Shown here: positions 18,594-30,029 of the stretch, in pieces
Numbering within the stretch: position 1 is the stretch's first letter
Layout: each line of letters begins with the position of its first letter
Assembly: GCA_907163375.1 (NCBI GenBank)
Contig: CAJQUW010011263.1
Span: 1-64,000 of the forward strand
Direction: 5' to 3'
Source: Prostheceraeus crozeri
Taxonomy: Eukaryota > Platyhelminthes > Polycladida > Euryleptidae
Length of the DNA stretch: 64,000 nt
The notes under the pieces: generated by a model
Told to the model about the DNA's origin: nothing
Databases searched by the model: none
What the model saw: the letters and a program-made list of their open reading frames with translations, nothing else
Position numbers and translations under genes: made by a program

Positions 18594-19189
18594 CGGATGA
18601 GAAAACGGAGGCCAGATTCGGATTCAGCGTGAAATTCTGCATCGGTATGGTGAATTTGAACGCAATCGGAGAGAAAAAATTTTCGCTGACGTCCCCCCCC
18701 CTCTGGAGAGCTCGCTTCGATCTTGGCTTCTAGTGGACGGATTTAGTCGTGCCATAGCTCGTTTGAAAGCTAAGAGTGAGACAAATTCAGTGAAACAAAC
18801 GGCTTGTTCATATCTGTCTTCGTTTAGATGTGAGACGCCATTTAAGATTTTGGGAAATTGGCGAAAAACGACAGAGTTAGAATTTGGGACGTTTTGGGCT
18901 GTAGCTTCAAAACGAAGCATCGGATTGGAAAACGGATTTCAGATTTGGAATCAGCGTGAAATTCTCTATATGTATGGTGAGTTTCAAGTCAATCGGCGAG
19001 AAAAAATTTTCAACATTTTTCGAAAAAACGACAGAGTTAGAATTTGGGACGTTTTGGTGTGTAGCGCCCAAACGAACCATCGGATGAGAAAACGGAGGCC
19101 AGATTCGGATTCAGCGTGAAATTCTGCATCGGTATGGTGAATTTGAACGCAATCGGAGAGAAAAATTTTCGCTGACGTCCCCCCCCTCT
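18594..19189. repeat. Direct repeats of about 110 bp, 487 bp apart, within the left terminal repeat
   Basis: 18,594-18,703 and 19,081-19,189 are nearly identical: CGGATGAGAAAACGGAGGCC to TTTTCGCTGACGTCCCCCC. Near-identity between them, against divergence from the right end, shows recent local duplication or conversion. Confidence 0.8.
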
Positions 19190-19210
19190 TATCGATTACA
19201 TATTCACAGG

Positions 19211-19265
19211 GTATATAAGAACGGGAAGAAATTTCACTAAGTTGAGAAACTGACTACAGGTAAGT
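19211..19265 (+). promoter_or_regulatory. TATA promoter, short first exon and splice donor in the left terminal repeat
   Basis: GTATATAAGA (19,211-19,220) is followed about 25-30 bases on by a likely start region and then ACTACAG/GTAAGT with the donor at 19,260. A matching acceptor (CTATCTTTACAG) ends at 19,882, eight bases before the ATG at 19,890. The right terminal repeat has an equivalent TATA and donor facing inwards. Confidence 0.6.
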
Positions 19266-19889
19266 CGTTTCTCTTGAGTTCCGATATCGGACTTCTGACT
19301 TTCCATTGCTGATATCAGCTAAGGTGTCAGACTTATAGGTTAGTCAGTATAGCATGACTGACCATTTGATGATAGTAGGCCGAAATCTTCAAACGGCTAT
19401 AACTTTGCTTCTACAAGTCCTTTAGACTTGATTCAAAAACCATTCGACAGCGTTTGCTATGCTGTAGGTGACAGACTACTTATAAAAGTTTTATGAGTAG
19501 TACTAAAATACTGAAAAATTAAAATTCATATTTAATGATAATAATTAAAGTTTTTGAATAAAAAGCAGTCGTTTATGAGTCTCTGTGACTTGGGTCGTTT
19601 CCTCTTGTAAATAACTCCACCGGTTTTCATGTCAAAACTGGGGCCGGGATACCAGCACAGTGATATGACGCACGCTCTGTCCGATCGAGGTTGGATTTGT
19701 GGGTCGAGGCCTTGGAGCTGGGATAAGATCCCCTCTGAGTAATGCCTGTAACGGATTCAAGAGCTTAACACCCAAACGGTTGCTGGCTTGATATCAAATG
19801 TTTGGTAACTTAGTCTTTCAATGCACATCAGCAAGTAGTATCCTATTAACACTTGCTATCAAATTTTACTCTATCTTTACAGAATTATC

Positions 19890-21011
19890 ATGACAAAAGC
19901 GAGTAATGCCAAGATGTTGGTTGGCAAGTGCAGTTGTGGCAAGATTGCCAGAGGTAGTGAACTGAAGAAGCATTTAAAAGAAAAAGAGGGGACGATGGGC
20001 CATGAGAGGAAAGTGATGTTGAGGTTGTGTGTGTCTTGTCGGAAATGTGTGATGGGGGATGAGAAGGAATTCATCAAGGCGCATTTACAGTGTGAGAGTG
20101 GGAACATCGGAGAGAAGGGGTTCAAGACGTGGTTTGAGGGAGAGTTGTTGGAAAGGGAAGAGGTGAGGAAGGCGGTGGCAACGATTCAGGACGTGATTGG
20201 GGAGAAAGTGGTGAGGAATGCGAGTGAGGGGAGTTCGAGTGAGGAAGTTGAGTTGAGAGCGAAAATGAAGAAGAAGGATGATGTTGATTTGGATGCGGTG
20301 ATGGAAGATTTGTTTGGGGATATAGCGGATTTGAAGGAAGAGTGGGAGGGGAAGGAAGTGGCTACTAGCCGATGGCAGCGTCATCGCCACGCCAGCAAGA
20401 GGCGTATGATACGGAGGTATTTGTGAGGATGAAGGATCGTGTGATGGCTTTGGAAAGTAATAATAGAAAAGTTTTGAAGGAGAATGAAGAGCTGATGGTG
20501 AAGATTGAGGGGTATAGGGCAACGAGGGAAGAGTTGAAGCTTGAGAAAGATGGAGAAGGAATGGATGGCGGAAAGGAGCGAGTTGATGAGGAAGGCAGGT
20601 TTGGTGGAGAGTTTGCAGGCGAGTGTGTCGAGGAAGGATGAAGAGATACAGCGGATGCGAAGCGTGGTGAAGGAGACGGAGGAGGTGAAGGTTATTAATA
20701 AGAGGTTGTTGGGTGAAGTGGAGCGACTGCATGAGCGTTTGAAGTGTCGAAAAAGGAGAGTGTGTGAAGTTCATCTTCCCCTCTTTGAAAATAATATCTG
20801 CGATGTCCCCACAATTTCCAGCGATTTGAATGAAACACAGTTGTGTTACGAGGGGGATGGAGTTCGCTGCCTCCACATGACGATGAACATCAATGGAGAG
20901 CTTGATGACTTCGTCGTCAGAAAAGTTAGAAAGAAGGTTCCCAGTAAGTCTATTCAACATAATCATTTTTGTAGCTCATCAAATCTCCTATTATTTTCCT
21001 TTCAGAGTGTT
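19890..21011 (+). pseudogene. Zinc-binding coiled-coil protein gene with introns, frameshifted
   Basis: The ATG lies just after a splice acceptor. The N-terminus has a Cys/His-rich module (CSCGK, then CVSCRKC and AHLQC). The rest is Glu/Lys-rich and strongly coiled-coil (KDRVMALESNNRKVLKEN; RMRSVVKETEEVKVINK). The reading frame changes near 20,380 and back near 20,535, so two compensating shifts break it. A late intron has donor GTAAGT at 20,944 and acceptor TTTCAG at 21,005, after which the frame closes within three codons (TAG about 21,009-21,011). It would be the first gene driven by the left terminal repeat promoter. No family recognised; the unusually G-rich codon choice differs from the neighbouring polymerase gene. 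Confidence 0.5.
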
Positions 21012-21214
21012 AGCAGTAGTAGTGTCGGTGGACGGAGAACGACCCATGGGCTCTTTTAAGGGCCAACCTTCTAATGCAGCTAAAGCGGTCCCAAGCCCGC
21101 CACATATCCTCGGATATGGAATGCAGAGGGGAAGAAAAATGATGAATGGAATGAAATGGGAGGACACTCACGCGCCACACGCAACATAACACACTTCTCT
21201 CTTCCGTAGTCTAA
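21012..21214. other. Spacer, possible old retroelement 3' fragment
   Basis: GGGCTCTTTTAAGGGCCAAC and the GC-rich stretch after it resemble the tail of a non-LTR retroelement, with weak support. No gene seen. Confidence 0.25.
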
Positions 21215-21927
21215 CAAGCTCTTTACACATGGATTGCAGTCGATTGCTATCCCTGTATCAGAAGTGTAAGCTATCTTAATTTTATTTGAAACTATTTCAT
21301 CTACCATTATCACCCATATGAAATGTTATAAGATTTGCAAGTTAAACTAAGCGTGCTACTATTTCCAAATGAAAAAGTATACATGAATAAATCATCCACT
21401 GAAGCCCCATTCAAGTAAGTCAGTATGAAAGCAAAGATAATACGAAACAAAAATTTATTATGGCATGTATTTCAAAAGGTCTTCATCGTCAATATCGTCC
21501 AAGAGTCTGGCTTCACATAGATCACAAAAACAGTTTACTTGCTTCAATCGTTCTTCTACCGCGAGTCTGACAAGCTCTTTACACATGGATTGCAGTCGAT
21601 TGCTATCCCTGTATCAGAAGTGTAAGCTATCTTAATTTTATTTAACACTATTTCATCTACCATTATCACCCATACGAAATGTTATAAGATTTGCAAGTTA
21701 AACTAAGCGTGCTACTATTTCCAAATGAAAAAGTATACATGATTAAATCATCCACTGAAGCCCCATTCAAGTAAGTCAGTATGAAAGCAAAGATAATACG
21801 AAATAAACATTTATTATGGCATGTATTTCAAAAGGTCTTCATCGTCAATATCATCCCAGAGTCTGGCTTCACATAGATCACAAAAACAGTTCACTTGTTT
21901 CAATCGTTCTTCCACTGCGAGTCTCAC
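21215..21927. repeat. 356-bp tandem duplication at the 3' end of a small gene
   Basis: CAAGCTCTTTACACATGGAT begins at 21,215 and again at 21,571; TGGCATGTATTTC recurs at 21,461 and 21,817, both 356 bases apart. The copies are almost identical. Each includes the last 110-120 coding bases of the minus-strand gene at 21,814-22,260, so the outer copy is a detached gene tail. Confidence 0.9.
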
Positions 21928-22260
21928 TGTTTCGATATACTCCCACTCCGCCATAGTTCGTGGCTGGGAGTTAGGGGTGTACCACTCCCATAATTGGTGG
22001 AGGAATTTCGTGCTGGTGATCTCCATCACATCGTCAGTATCGTACTGGAGATACTTCCACCTCACGCCTGTTAAGTCGGGACACTCCTTCTCACATACAC
22101 TCTCTTCGTCATCCGCCGGCAATGACAACTTTCTGATATTGTCCAGTCGGTACACCTTCTTTACCTTCCCCTTCGTTGGAGCGTTTGGTGCAACGAGCGC
22201 CTTTGGTGTTGAGCATGGAGAAGAGAATTTTGTGTTTGGTGTTTTTGGAGGGCTTGTCAT
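21814..22260 (-). CDS. Small protein with Ser/Thr-Pro-rich N-terminus and C-terminal Cys motif
   Basis: 148 residues. The first 45 are Ser/Thr-Pro-rich and basic (SPPKTPNTKF, STPKAL), resembling sites for proline-directed kinases; the middle is acidic with WKYLQYDTDDV and LHQLWEWYTP, and the C-terminus reads CFCDLCEARLWDDIDDED, a possible metal site or LxCxE-type motif (the visible order is CDLCEARL). It is divergent to the polymerase gene and would share its promoter. A second, truncated copy lies at 30,271-30,509. Function unknown; the short linear motifs suggest a host-interacting regulator, which is inference. Confidence 0.6.
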   Translation of the reverse strand: MTSPPKTPNTKFSSPCSTPKALVAPNAPTKGKVKKVYRLDNIRKLSLPADDEESVCEKECPDLTGVRWKYLQYDTDDVMEITSTKFLHQLWEWYTPNSQPRTMAEWEYIETVRLAVEERLKQVNCFCDLCEARLWDDIDDEDLLKYMP

Positions 22261-23735
22261 GTTGACTGTGAATAATGACTTTGAAATGTTTTCTAATTCT
22301 TAAGTATCAACAAGCAACCAATCAGAATGAACAGCCAATGAATGATGAATATGAAAGTATATATGCAAAGTGACATTCGTGTCATTTCACTGTCTTTGAG
22401 ACGTATAAGTGAACTGCTCTCTCGTGAATTCCAAATTTGAGTGAAGTCTCTATCTTGTTGAAGTATCAACCTTAAACATAATTTCGTTCAAATGGTAAGT
22501 TGAAAATTTCTTCACTCATCTCCCTCAAACGTGTGGCTAATAGCATCTTCCTCAATTTCAGGCATCAACTTCATCACCAACGCCCTCCCTTCTCGAGGGA
22601 AGTTTAGAGTTGTTGAGTCAAGGTAGGTTGTAACAATACACTGAGACTTGAACAGAGATGATAGAATGATTTCTCTTTCAGGTGATACCAGTCCCATCTC
22701 GAGCGAGTCCATGTCAACATTGTCGCGGGAATGCAACGATCGGGAATGTGCTGACTGTGGGCACATCTTCACGAGGAAGCGTGATCTCATCCGACACATC
22801 AAGCGAGGTGTTTGTAGACCTAAGTCAGCATCAATCTCCGAAGGTGGGGATGATTCTGTTAACGATGTCTCCTTTTCTTGCGATTTATGCATTCAGTCTT
22901 TTGAGTCGCATTTTGAACTATCTTCACATAGACTTCGACATACACACAGTGACGATAGTTATACTAACAGCACCTCCTCTATCCGACTCTCTGAAGTGTC
23001 GATAAATAGTTTAGTGAGGAACTACCAGATGGAATCCTCAGAAACCATTACTGACTTTGAAGAATGGTTTCATCAAAATTCATCTTTGATTGGTGCGCTC
23101 TTCAACAATTTAGTCAATTTTAGAATGAAGGCGCTCATCTATCTCAAAATAAAATATGTAAAAATCGACCACCATACTGGTCAAATAGTAGAGAGGTTGG
23201 AGTTTCACATACCCTCCTCTCCTGCAACCGAAGTTGTAGACTGTGAGTCTTGGATAAATTTTCATATCCAAGGGTTATAATTAAATATAGATAAATTTAA
23301 CGAGCGTGATAGTGGTCTCGTTTTTGATGGTATTGAGACCGCCATGATTAAAATCACTTTATTAGAGAACTACTCTGGACGAGGCTCCTTTAAACTTCCG
23401 AAAAGTTTAAAAAATAAAGCAGCAGTCATTTCTGTAGATTGTGAATCGCACTGTTTTAAGTATGCCGTCCTCTCCATTCTCCACTATAATGATGTACAGA
23501 ATAGCCGATACCGTAAGAGTAAGTATCAACAGTGGGAGAATGAATTAAAGTTTGATGACTGCAATAGTGAAGATATGAAAATTAAAGATATAGAAAAATT
23601 TGAAAAATTGAACAACATCAAAATAGTTCTCCATGTTTGGGAAAAGGGATTGAAGGGTGTCCGCTACAACTCGCGTTCGAGTTGTTATGACCACGTTGTC
23701 AACCTTTTATTGGTAAGACAGGATGATAGTGAGGA
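22025..23735 (+). repeat. Long direct repeat, copy 1
   Basis: Almost identical to 30,271-32,014. It covers the 5' half of the small minus-strand gene, the bidirectional promoter and the 5' part of the polymerase gene. The spacing is 8,246 at the left end and 8,292 from the polymerase start on, because copy 2 has small extra stretches. Confidence 0.9.
22305..22400. promoter_or_regulatory. Bidirectional promoter with CCAAT and TATA boxes
   Basis: Between the divergent genes are two CCAAT boxes (CAACCAATCAGAATG and ACAGCCAATGAATG) and AGTATATATGCAAAG near 22,356, followed by TCATTTCACTGTC, a plausible start region for the polymerase transcript. The same layout is repeated at 30,565-30,650, where the TATA reads AGTATATATATAAAG. 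Confidence 0.65.
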
Positions 23736-26479
23736 ATGGCACTACTGCGGTATTCCTAAAATTTCTCGCTTATACCACCACCTAAGAAATTCTAGCTCAT
23801 CAGAGATTTATTACTGTGACAGATGCATTCGCAACTTTAGGAGTAAAAATATATTTGAAACTCATTACGAATGGTGTAAGCGAGGTAAACTACAAATGGA
23901 GCGCATGCCCAAACATAAGGAGTTTTCATAGAGAGAATGGTGATGAACTAAGTCCTCTTCGTGTCATCTATGCTGACATCGAATGCTATATCGATGATAT
24001 CATCCACAAACCAGCAGCCATATCCTGCTATGAAGTATGGCATGACCATTTCCAAAATAGAAAAAATAAAATGCATGTCTGGCAAGGTGAGGATTGTATT
24101 TACCAATTCCTACAATTCCTCGAACAGGCTGTAAAATTTCAACAAAAGTATGATGGTGAACTCTATCGCAGATCATTGCATATGACAGCAGATGATCAAG
24201 CAAAATTTGATAGTTGCAACGTTTGCCCCAAATGTAGGAAAACATTTGATGATGATAAGATTAAGAAAGTGCGCGACCATGATCACATCACTGGTAAATT
24301 TAGAAACGCACTATGTTCAAAATGCAATTTTTCACTTAGGATGAAACGGCGTACATTACCCGTCATTTTCCATAATTTCAAGGGCTACGACAGCCATATG
24401 ATAATAAAAGGAGGTTTAGGTCAAATGAAAGAGTGGAAGCTTGATGTAATAGCACAAACGAGAGAGAAGTTTATGGCCATGACAGCAAAAGTGCCTGTCG
24501 ATAAAACTAAAGAAAATAAGACGGTCTATTTTGATATAAAATTTTTAGATTCCTACCAATTTATGACTGCATCACTGGCCTCTCTCGTACAAAATCTAAA
24601 GTCTCTTCCACTAACACAAAATCTTAAGAAACAATATCCAAATCTAACCGATGAAGTCATCACACGGAAAGGAGTCTTTCCATATGCATATTTTGATGCG
24701 ATTAATAAACTCGGCGAGACTTCTCTTCCGCCCATAGATAAATTTAAAAATGATTTGAGCGGTGCAGAATGTAAGACCGAAGATTATGATCATGCACAAG
24801 ATGCATGGATAAAATTTGACTGCCATACATTTGGCGAATATATGATTGCCTACCTTAAGTTAGATGTATTTTTGCTGGCTGATGTATTTCAGGAGTTTCG
24901 ACGAGTGGCATTAGAAGAAGATAAGTTAGATCCCGTCCACTTTGTCAGTCTACCAGCCATGTCATTTAAGTCTGCTTTTAAAATGACTGGTGAGACCATT
25001 CATCTCTTACAAGATCCAGAGATGTATAATTTATTTGAGCGAGGAATTCGCGGTGGTCTCACATTTGTAAATAAACATAGGTTAAAATCAAAATTAGTAG
25101 GCGATGATCATACCCATCTTAAGTATTATGACCAAAATAATTTGTATGGTAGTTCATTATCCAAACCACTACCTCACTCTGAGTTTAGCTGGTTAGATGA
25201 TAGTGAAATTCAGCATCTCTCCAACCCTTCTAACATACTAGCAATTCCAGATGAAGGTGATTGGGGATATTATTTTGAGATAGATCTAATCTATCCAAAT
25301 AATATTAAACATAAAACCGTAGATTTTCCACTCGCACCCGAATCAGGTGAAGTGACCAAAGATATGTTTTCCGACTTTATGAAACAATTTCATAAAGATT
25401 TAGAATCATGCGGTCAACCCGACTATAAGCCTTGCCGCAAACTTTTACTCACCCAGTATGATAAGGAAAACTATCTAGTCCACTTTAGCATCTTAAAATT
25501 TTATTTAGAAATGGGTATGATTTTAAAAAGAGTTCACCGCATTATTAAATTTAGACAGAAAGCCTTCCTCAAACCATATATTGATAGCAACAGCCAGAAA
25601 CGTGCACTAGCCCAAAATAATTTTGAAAAAGATTTTTATAAATATAAGAATAATAGTCTATTTGGTAAGACGATGGAGGATGTTAGAAAACGTGTAAACT
25701 ACAAACTAGTTAATGATGATCAAAAGTATCACAAATTGGTCTCATCACCTCTATTCATCGATAGAGACATTATCGATGGGGACCTTGTAGGTGTTAAAAT
25801 GATAAAATCTGAAGTTGAGTTGTGCAAGCCCATCTATATTGGTCAAGCTGTACTAGATTACTCTAAGCTTGAAATGTACCAACTCTTTTATAAAATACTA
25901 AAACCATGTCCTCTCGTAAAAGAGGTTCGCTTGTTGGGTGGCGATACAGATAGTTTCTTCTTAGGTATTACCACTCAAAAAGATTTAAATTTCAATGAAG
26001 TAGGAAAATCTTTAGAAAGATATTTTGATACATCAAATTATCCTACTGATCACCCACTCTACTCCATCAAAAATAAGGCAAAACTTGGCTGCTTTAAGGA
26101 TGAGACAGCATGGAAGGAAATAGATGAAATGATTCTCCTCCGTCCAAAAATGTACAGTATGAAATTAAAGGATAGCGACGATAGTATTAGGCGTGCTAAA
26201 GGCATATCAAGATCATTGGTCTCTAACATGAAACATAAAAATTTCAGGAAAGCCTATAGAAATAAAAATATAACGTTTGTCAATATGACAATCTTAAAAT
26301 CTAAGTCGCATGAGATCAAAACTCATACTTTTAGGAAACGGGCGCTTTCAGCATGGGAGGATGAGAGGTGCTGGTTAGAACACAACATATCTCTTCCACA
26401 TGGACATCCTGACACAAACATACCACCACCCAAAATAATTAAACTCACACTACCACATTCAGGAGACGTCTTAGCATAA
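22492..26479 (+). pseudogene. polB: Spliced zinc-finger/family B DNA polymerase gene, two lesions
   Basis: The start codon is at 22,492-22,494 and is immediately followed by a GTAAGT donor: intron 22,495-22,561, exon 22,562-22,622, intron 22,623-22,681, then the long exon, with phase conserved. The long exon gives C2H2 fingers (CADCGHIF..H and CDLCIQSF..H), the N-terminal domain with HCFKYAVLSILHY, another finger (YYCDRCIRNF..), Exo I YADIECY, an endonuclease VII-like DHDHITGKF module, Exo II KGYDSHM, Exo III YLKLDVFLLAD, motif A DQNNLYG, motif B NNSLFGK and motif C DTDS. A TAA at 23,278-23,280 (AAA in the duplicate copy) and a one-base shift near 23,925 break it. The catalytic part, 23.94-26.48 kb, is otherwise open. 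Confidence 0.85.
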
Positions 26480-26659
26480 TCATCCTTAACTTAGTATTTT
26501 TATGTTGATTTCTGTAGATAAACATTGCTGTTTTATGTATCGCATGAGATCGTTACTTCCTTGTGAATATATGCCTACAGTCAGTCCATTCCCCCCTATA
26601 TCTGTGAAAAGACTTTTTCATATACATATTTTTATTTCAATAAACATATCACAATGACT

Positions 26660-28209
26660 TCACTTTGTTTTCCGAAACACTAAAGTTACGAGGGATTTAG
26701 TATCTTTCACATGGATGCACTCTTGTAAACCATTGGTAATTTTGATAGCAATAGAGGGTATAGTTTGTTTGACGACGGGATGATAGAAAATAGATTCAAA
26801 CATCTTCTCGACTATTCCATATGAAGCGTCTTTATCATGAATGAAATCACGTAAAATGTATTCTTTTTTCTCGCCAACAGAAATAGGTAGAATCAAATCA
26901 CTTTGAATGTAAAGGTGCTGTTCATGTTTATCAAGTGTCATTGGTGTTTCTATACCAATCGTATGCGCAGCAGCAAACACAGTTTGTAGCATTGAAAAAC
27001 CAAAGAGTTTTTTCAAATTTTTACTCAATTGACATTGAATGTCATCACCCAGTTTCAGAACAACGCGTTGATTTTCAATTGAAAACGAAATGTGGTGTGT
27101 CTTTGCATCATATTTACTTTTCATCACATGCTTCAACTTCTGTTGTATATAAGGATTTACTACATGAATGAAGCTTTCAACTGTATGATATAGACGCGGC
27201 ATTATATTGATAGCAACTTTAGATTCTTCATAAGACTGGTAAATTTTCTTGATGCGATCGCCATAGATGTCCACCCACCATTCATCATTAACTGAATCAG
27301 CTTTAGTGTGATATTCATGAGAAGCATGCACCACACCGCTTCCAATAATAGGTGTATAATGTCTTACAAAATGACGCAAGGTTGGAGAGAAATAAACTGT
27401 AAGTTTGTCATATATTTCTTAATGACCAACTTATTTTTGTCCGCCATAATTTTCTCTCCATACTTCTTACCCACAGTCTCATTCCATCGTTTTACTAACT
27501 CAATAAGTGATAAAGGTTGAACACCACGCTTTTTCAAAATGATGCGTTCTTCACATTCTACAACATCTTCATCAAATATTTTAAATCTATAATGAAATTT
27601 GTTGATTCGATTTGAATAAACTTTTCTAACATCTGCAGTAGCAATTGACGTTAGATGTAGTCTATGGCCAAAACCAAGATGTGGATAGAATTCATTATCC
27701 AACCTCAGTGTAAGACCTTTAGTAAAAGAATGAAAGCGAAGGAACTGTCTCCCACTCCAATGATAGATAGTAAACTCATAAGCTTTCTGATCCTTATTCT
27801 TCATGATGGAAGTATTACCACTATTGAACGCCTTAATAATTTTCTCATTCCCAAATGGTTCATAAGAATCTGATTTTATCTGAATCCATTCATAGTTCCA
27901 CTTTCCATCTGATGTTAAATTGTATGGGAACTGGAATGCATTATTCATCGTTATTCCATCATGGGTGCGGGGAGTCAATATCATTTCTTCCAAATCATTC
28001 ACATTCTGAATATTGCTATCATAGCAAATACTAGAAACGCCAACCTCCCATTCACCTTCTAAATGTAGTGGGCGATTTAATTCTACTCGATAGTCTGATG
28101 GTTTATTTTTGGGAAATTTATTCATAGAAGCATTACTGGGCAAGTAGATTAGAAACGAGTCCTTATTTTCACTTTCCATATTATTCACATTGGAAAAATA
28201 TAATAGCAT
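26660..28209 (-). pseudogene. Putative structural protein 2, one frameshift
   Basis: Start at 28,209 or, more likely, 28,179 (MESENKDSF). The N-terminal half has SFLIYLPSNASMNKF and LEGEWEVGVSSICY, a pattern I know from many uncharacterised proteins beside this polymerase type in invertebrates. Near 27,405 the frame shifts; the remainder (26,660-27,400) continues with RHFVRHYTPIIGSG, a first domain, then LSKNLKKLFGFS and an outer strand LYIQSDLILPISVG, ending at 26,660. Total about 510 residues if read through. It is a paralogue of the next gene and shares its C-terminal domain with the region A protein at 8,651. A capsid or capsid-associated role is inferred. No signal peptide or membrane segment. 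Confidence 0.65.
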
Positions 28210-28218
28210 ACTTTTGCA

Positions 28219-29615
28219 TTAACTCTTCATTCGGAAATGGAGTGTGATACTTGTCACAGCATCTTTATGAAAAGGAATCAACGCACCAGCATCGTCATAA
28301 ATTGCAATATCAATTTGTGGGATGTAGTTTGATTTCAGCTTTGTATAATGCACTTTCTTGAAAGTATGCTCAGATAAAATACTGCAGCTTTTTAGCTGGT
28401 ATGGTATCATTGCTAGCAATGGAGCTTCAACATCTCCCACACGTACATCTTCACCAATATTGGAATATATCTGAAAATAGTTAATACGACGCGATAGCGA
28501 CATGTCTGCGCTAGCTTTGGTTACAGTACCACTTTTAAAGATATTTTGATCAAAACCCAAAATGTTCATTAGAGTTTTATCCATAATTAGTTCAATACCT
28601 TTTCCACTTATAGTGAGAGACAAAGTACCTTCTTTTTCAGAAAATGAAATATGTTGCTCATTAATCACTTCATTTAAATAATCTACAACCAATTTAACCG
28701 AAGTAATAATGCGAGGCATCAACACTCTTGTTTCATGTAAGATACCACCTAGAGGCTCTACACACTTTCTGTATAAAGATCGGTCCATTCTGTATCAAAT
28801 TGATTTGGCCTTTCACATGGTAAATGTTGCATATCAGATTTTCCATGAACAGCTGCAGAACGATGTCGTAAGAACTGATGAAAATCTTTTGAACAAACTA
28901 ATACTAGATCATCATCATTTAATTTACTTATTGCAATATGATTAGATGATTTGATATAAGTCAATGTTGCCACTTGTTTACCATCAACTCGAAGGAGATA
29001 ATTAAATTTCTTCAATAATGTTTCAGGAGTCATGTTTGTCTTTCTTGGCTTAATCACAATCTTCTTCACCAACGTCTTCTCATTTTTTGGAATAAGATCT
29101 ACATAATAAGCTTCCTCTCGATATATTAACTGTTTATGACCACTTATGTGGTAATTAACGTTAAAATTATCATAGCTTGTTAAGGCGCTAGCGAGGTAAC
29201 CTAAATCATTTCTTAAACTTGGACTTAAACCAACAATCCAATCTTTCTCAACTACATGATGTACATAATTATGATCATCATTGTGCGGAGTAAATTGGAC
29301 AATATGTTTACACGCTTTATTCAGGAAATCATATATAAACTTTTTACATGATAAGAGATCTTTCTTTGGCCACTGTGGAATGTATACTCGGCAGCCCTTT
29401 TCACATTGGTAAGCAGCTGTACGTCTCATATTAATAGTCATCACCTCATGATCAAAAGTATAGACACAGTTGCTATAAACAAGTTGAGTGACACCCACTT
29501 CCCAATTTCCATTTAGCTGTTGTGCATGATCAATGGGAGTAGAAAAGAGTGCGGCTCGATTACTAGCAAATCTCTTTGTAGCCACATTGCTAAGCAAAAT
29601 ATGATAAAACGACAT
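28219..29615 (-). pseudogene. Putative structural protein 1, one frameshift
   Basis: ATG at 29,615 (MSFYHILLSNVATKRF), with LNGNWEVGVTQLVYSN matching the GEWEVGV block of its neighbour. The first frame stops at 28,758 just after TEWTDLY; a second frame beginning upstream of that point runs to 28,219 with LIMDKTLMNILGFDQ, IYSNIGEDVRVGDVEAPLL and IDIAIYDDAGALIPF. Since the neighbour has DEWWVDIY at the corresponding place and no break, I interpret this as one gene with a shift at about 28,760-28,785. The C-terminal block corresponds to the region A protein at 8,651. The stop is only 10 bases from the next gene's start, so the two minus-strand genes form one transcription unit. Confidence 0.65.
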
Positions 29616-29650
29616 TTTTATATTGCTGATCTGCGGCTTTGCATAACATC

Positions 29651-29920
29651 ATGAAGACTTGGATTTTGGACTCTCTACAATATATCAGAGTTGATCGTGA
29701 TGGAAACGTACACTTCAAAAATTCTCATGGTCATACATCAAGAGGTATTACATTAACATGGCGACAATTTGTCAACCTCAATGATATCATGAGGGATTTG
29801 GAATATTTTGAAACATTAAGATTCATCTCCTTGGGTGATCAAGTTTGGCTTCAACATTACAGAAATGAAATTCAAATCTACCATTCTCATTCCGCAAACT
29901 GTTTCTCATTTCGCAAATAA
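29651..29920 (+). CDS. Small protein, possibly PC4-like, copy A
   Basis: 89 residues from the ATG at 29,651, divergent to the structural gene 35 bases away. ILDSLQYIRVDRDGNVHFK is followed by SRGITLTWRQFVNLNDIM, a strand-strand-RG-helix pattern resembling the PC4/p15 single-strand-DNA-binding coactivator (RG-x-x-L-x-x-x-Q/HF/W-x-x-L). The similarity is of pattern only. The next gene is a paralogue. A role in binding single-stranded DNA during protein-primed replication would fit but is inference. Confidence 0.5.
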   Translation: MKTWILDSLQYIRVDRDGNVHFKNSHGHTSRGITLTWRQFVNLNDIMRDLEYFETLRFISLGDQVWLQHYRNEIQIYHSHSANCFSFRK

Positions 29921-30029
29921 AATTGGGAGAAGTATAGAAGATACATACATCGCTCCATCATGACATTTATTCGTCATGAGTTCATCGCCCTACTATGCAA
30001 ATCTTAATCAGACATGACTACCACGCACC

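Larger units (their letters stand above)
18350..19530. repeat. Left terminal inverted repeat of the region C virus-like element
   Basis: Read in reverse complement, this segment matches 38,140-39,200 with clear but diverged similarity; for example GCTCGTTTGAAAGCTAAGAG at about 18,766 equals the reverse complement of the sequence around 38,808, and GATTTGGAATCAGCGT is matched at about 38,635. Both copies carry CCCCCCTCTGGA blocks. The outer boundary is approximate and no flanking duplication could be defined. Terminal repeats of hundreds of bases are a hallmark of Polintons. Confidence 0.7.

Noticed and set aside
20085-20966. 293-codon minus-strand open frame
   Set aside because: Its body is the antisense of the coiled-coil gene, giving His/Ser/Pro/Leu-rich nonsense; the more natural first 70 residues end exactly where the plus-strand exon begins.
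22512-22892. 126-codon minus-strand frame, identical at 30,804-31,184
   Set aside because: It spans the introns and exons of the polymerase gene on the opposite strand; identity only reflects the duplication.
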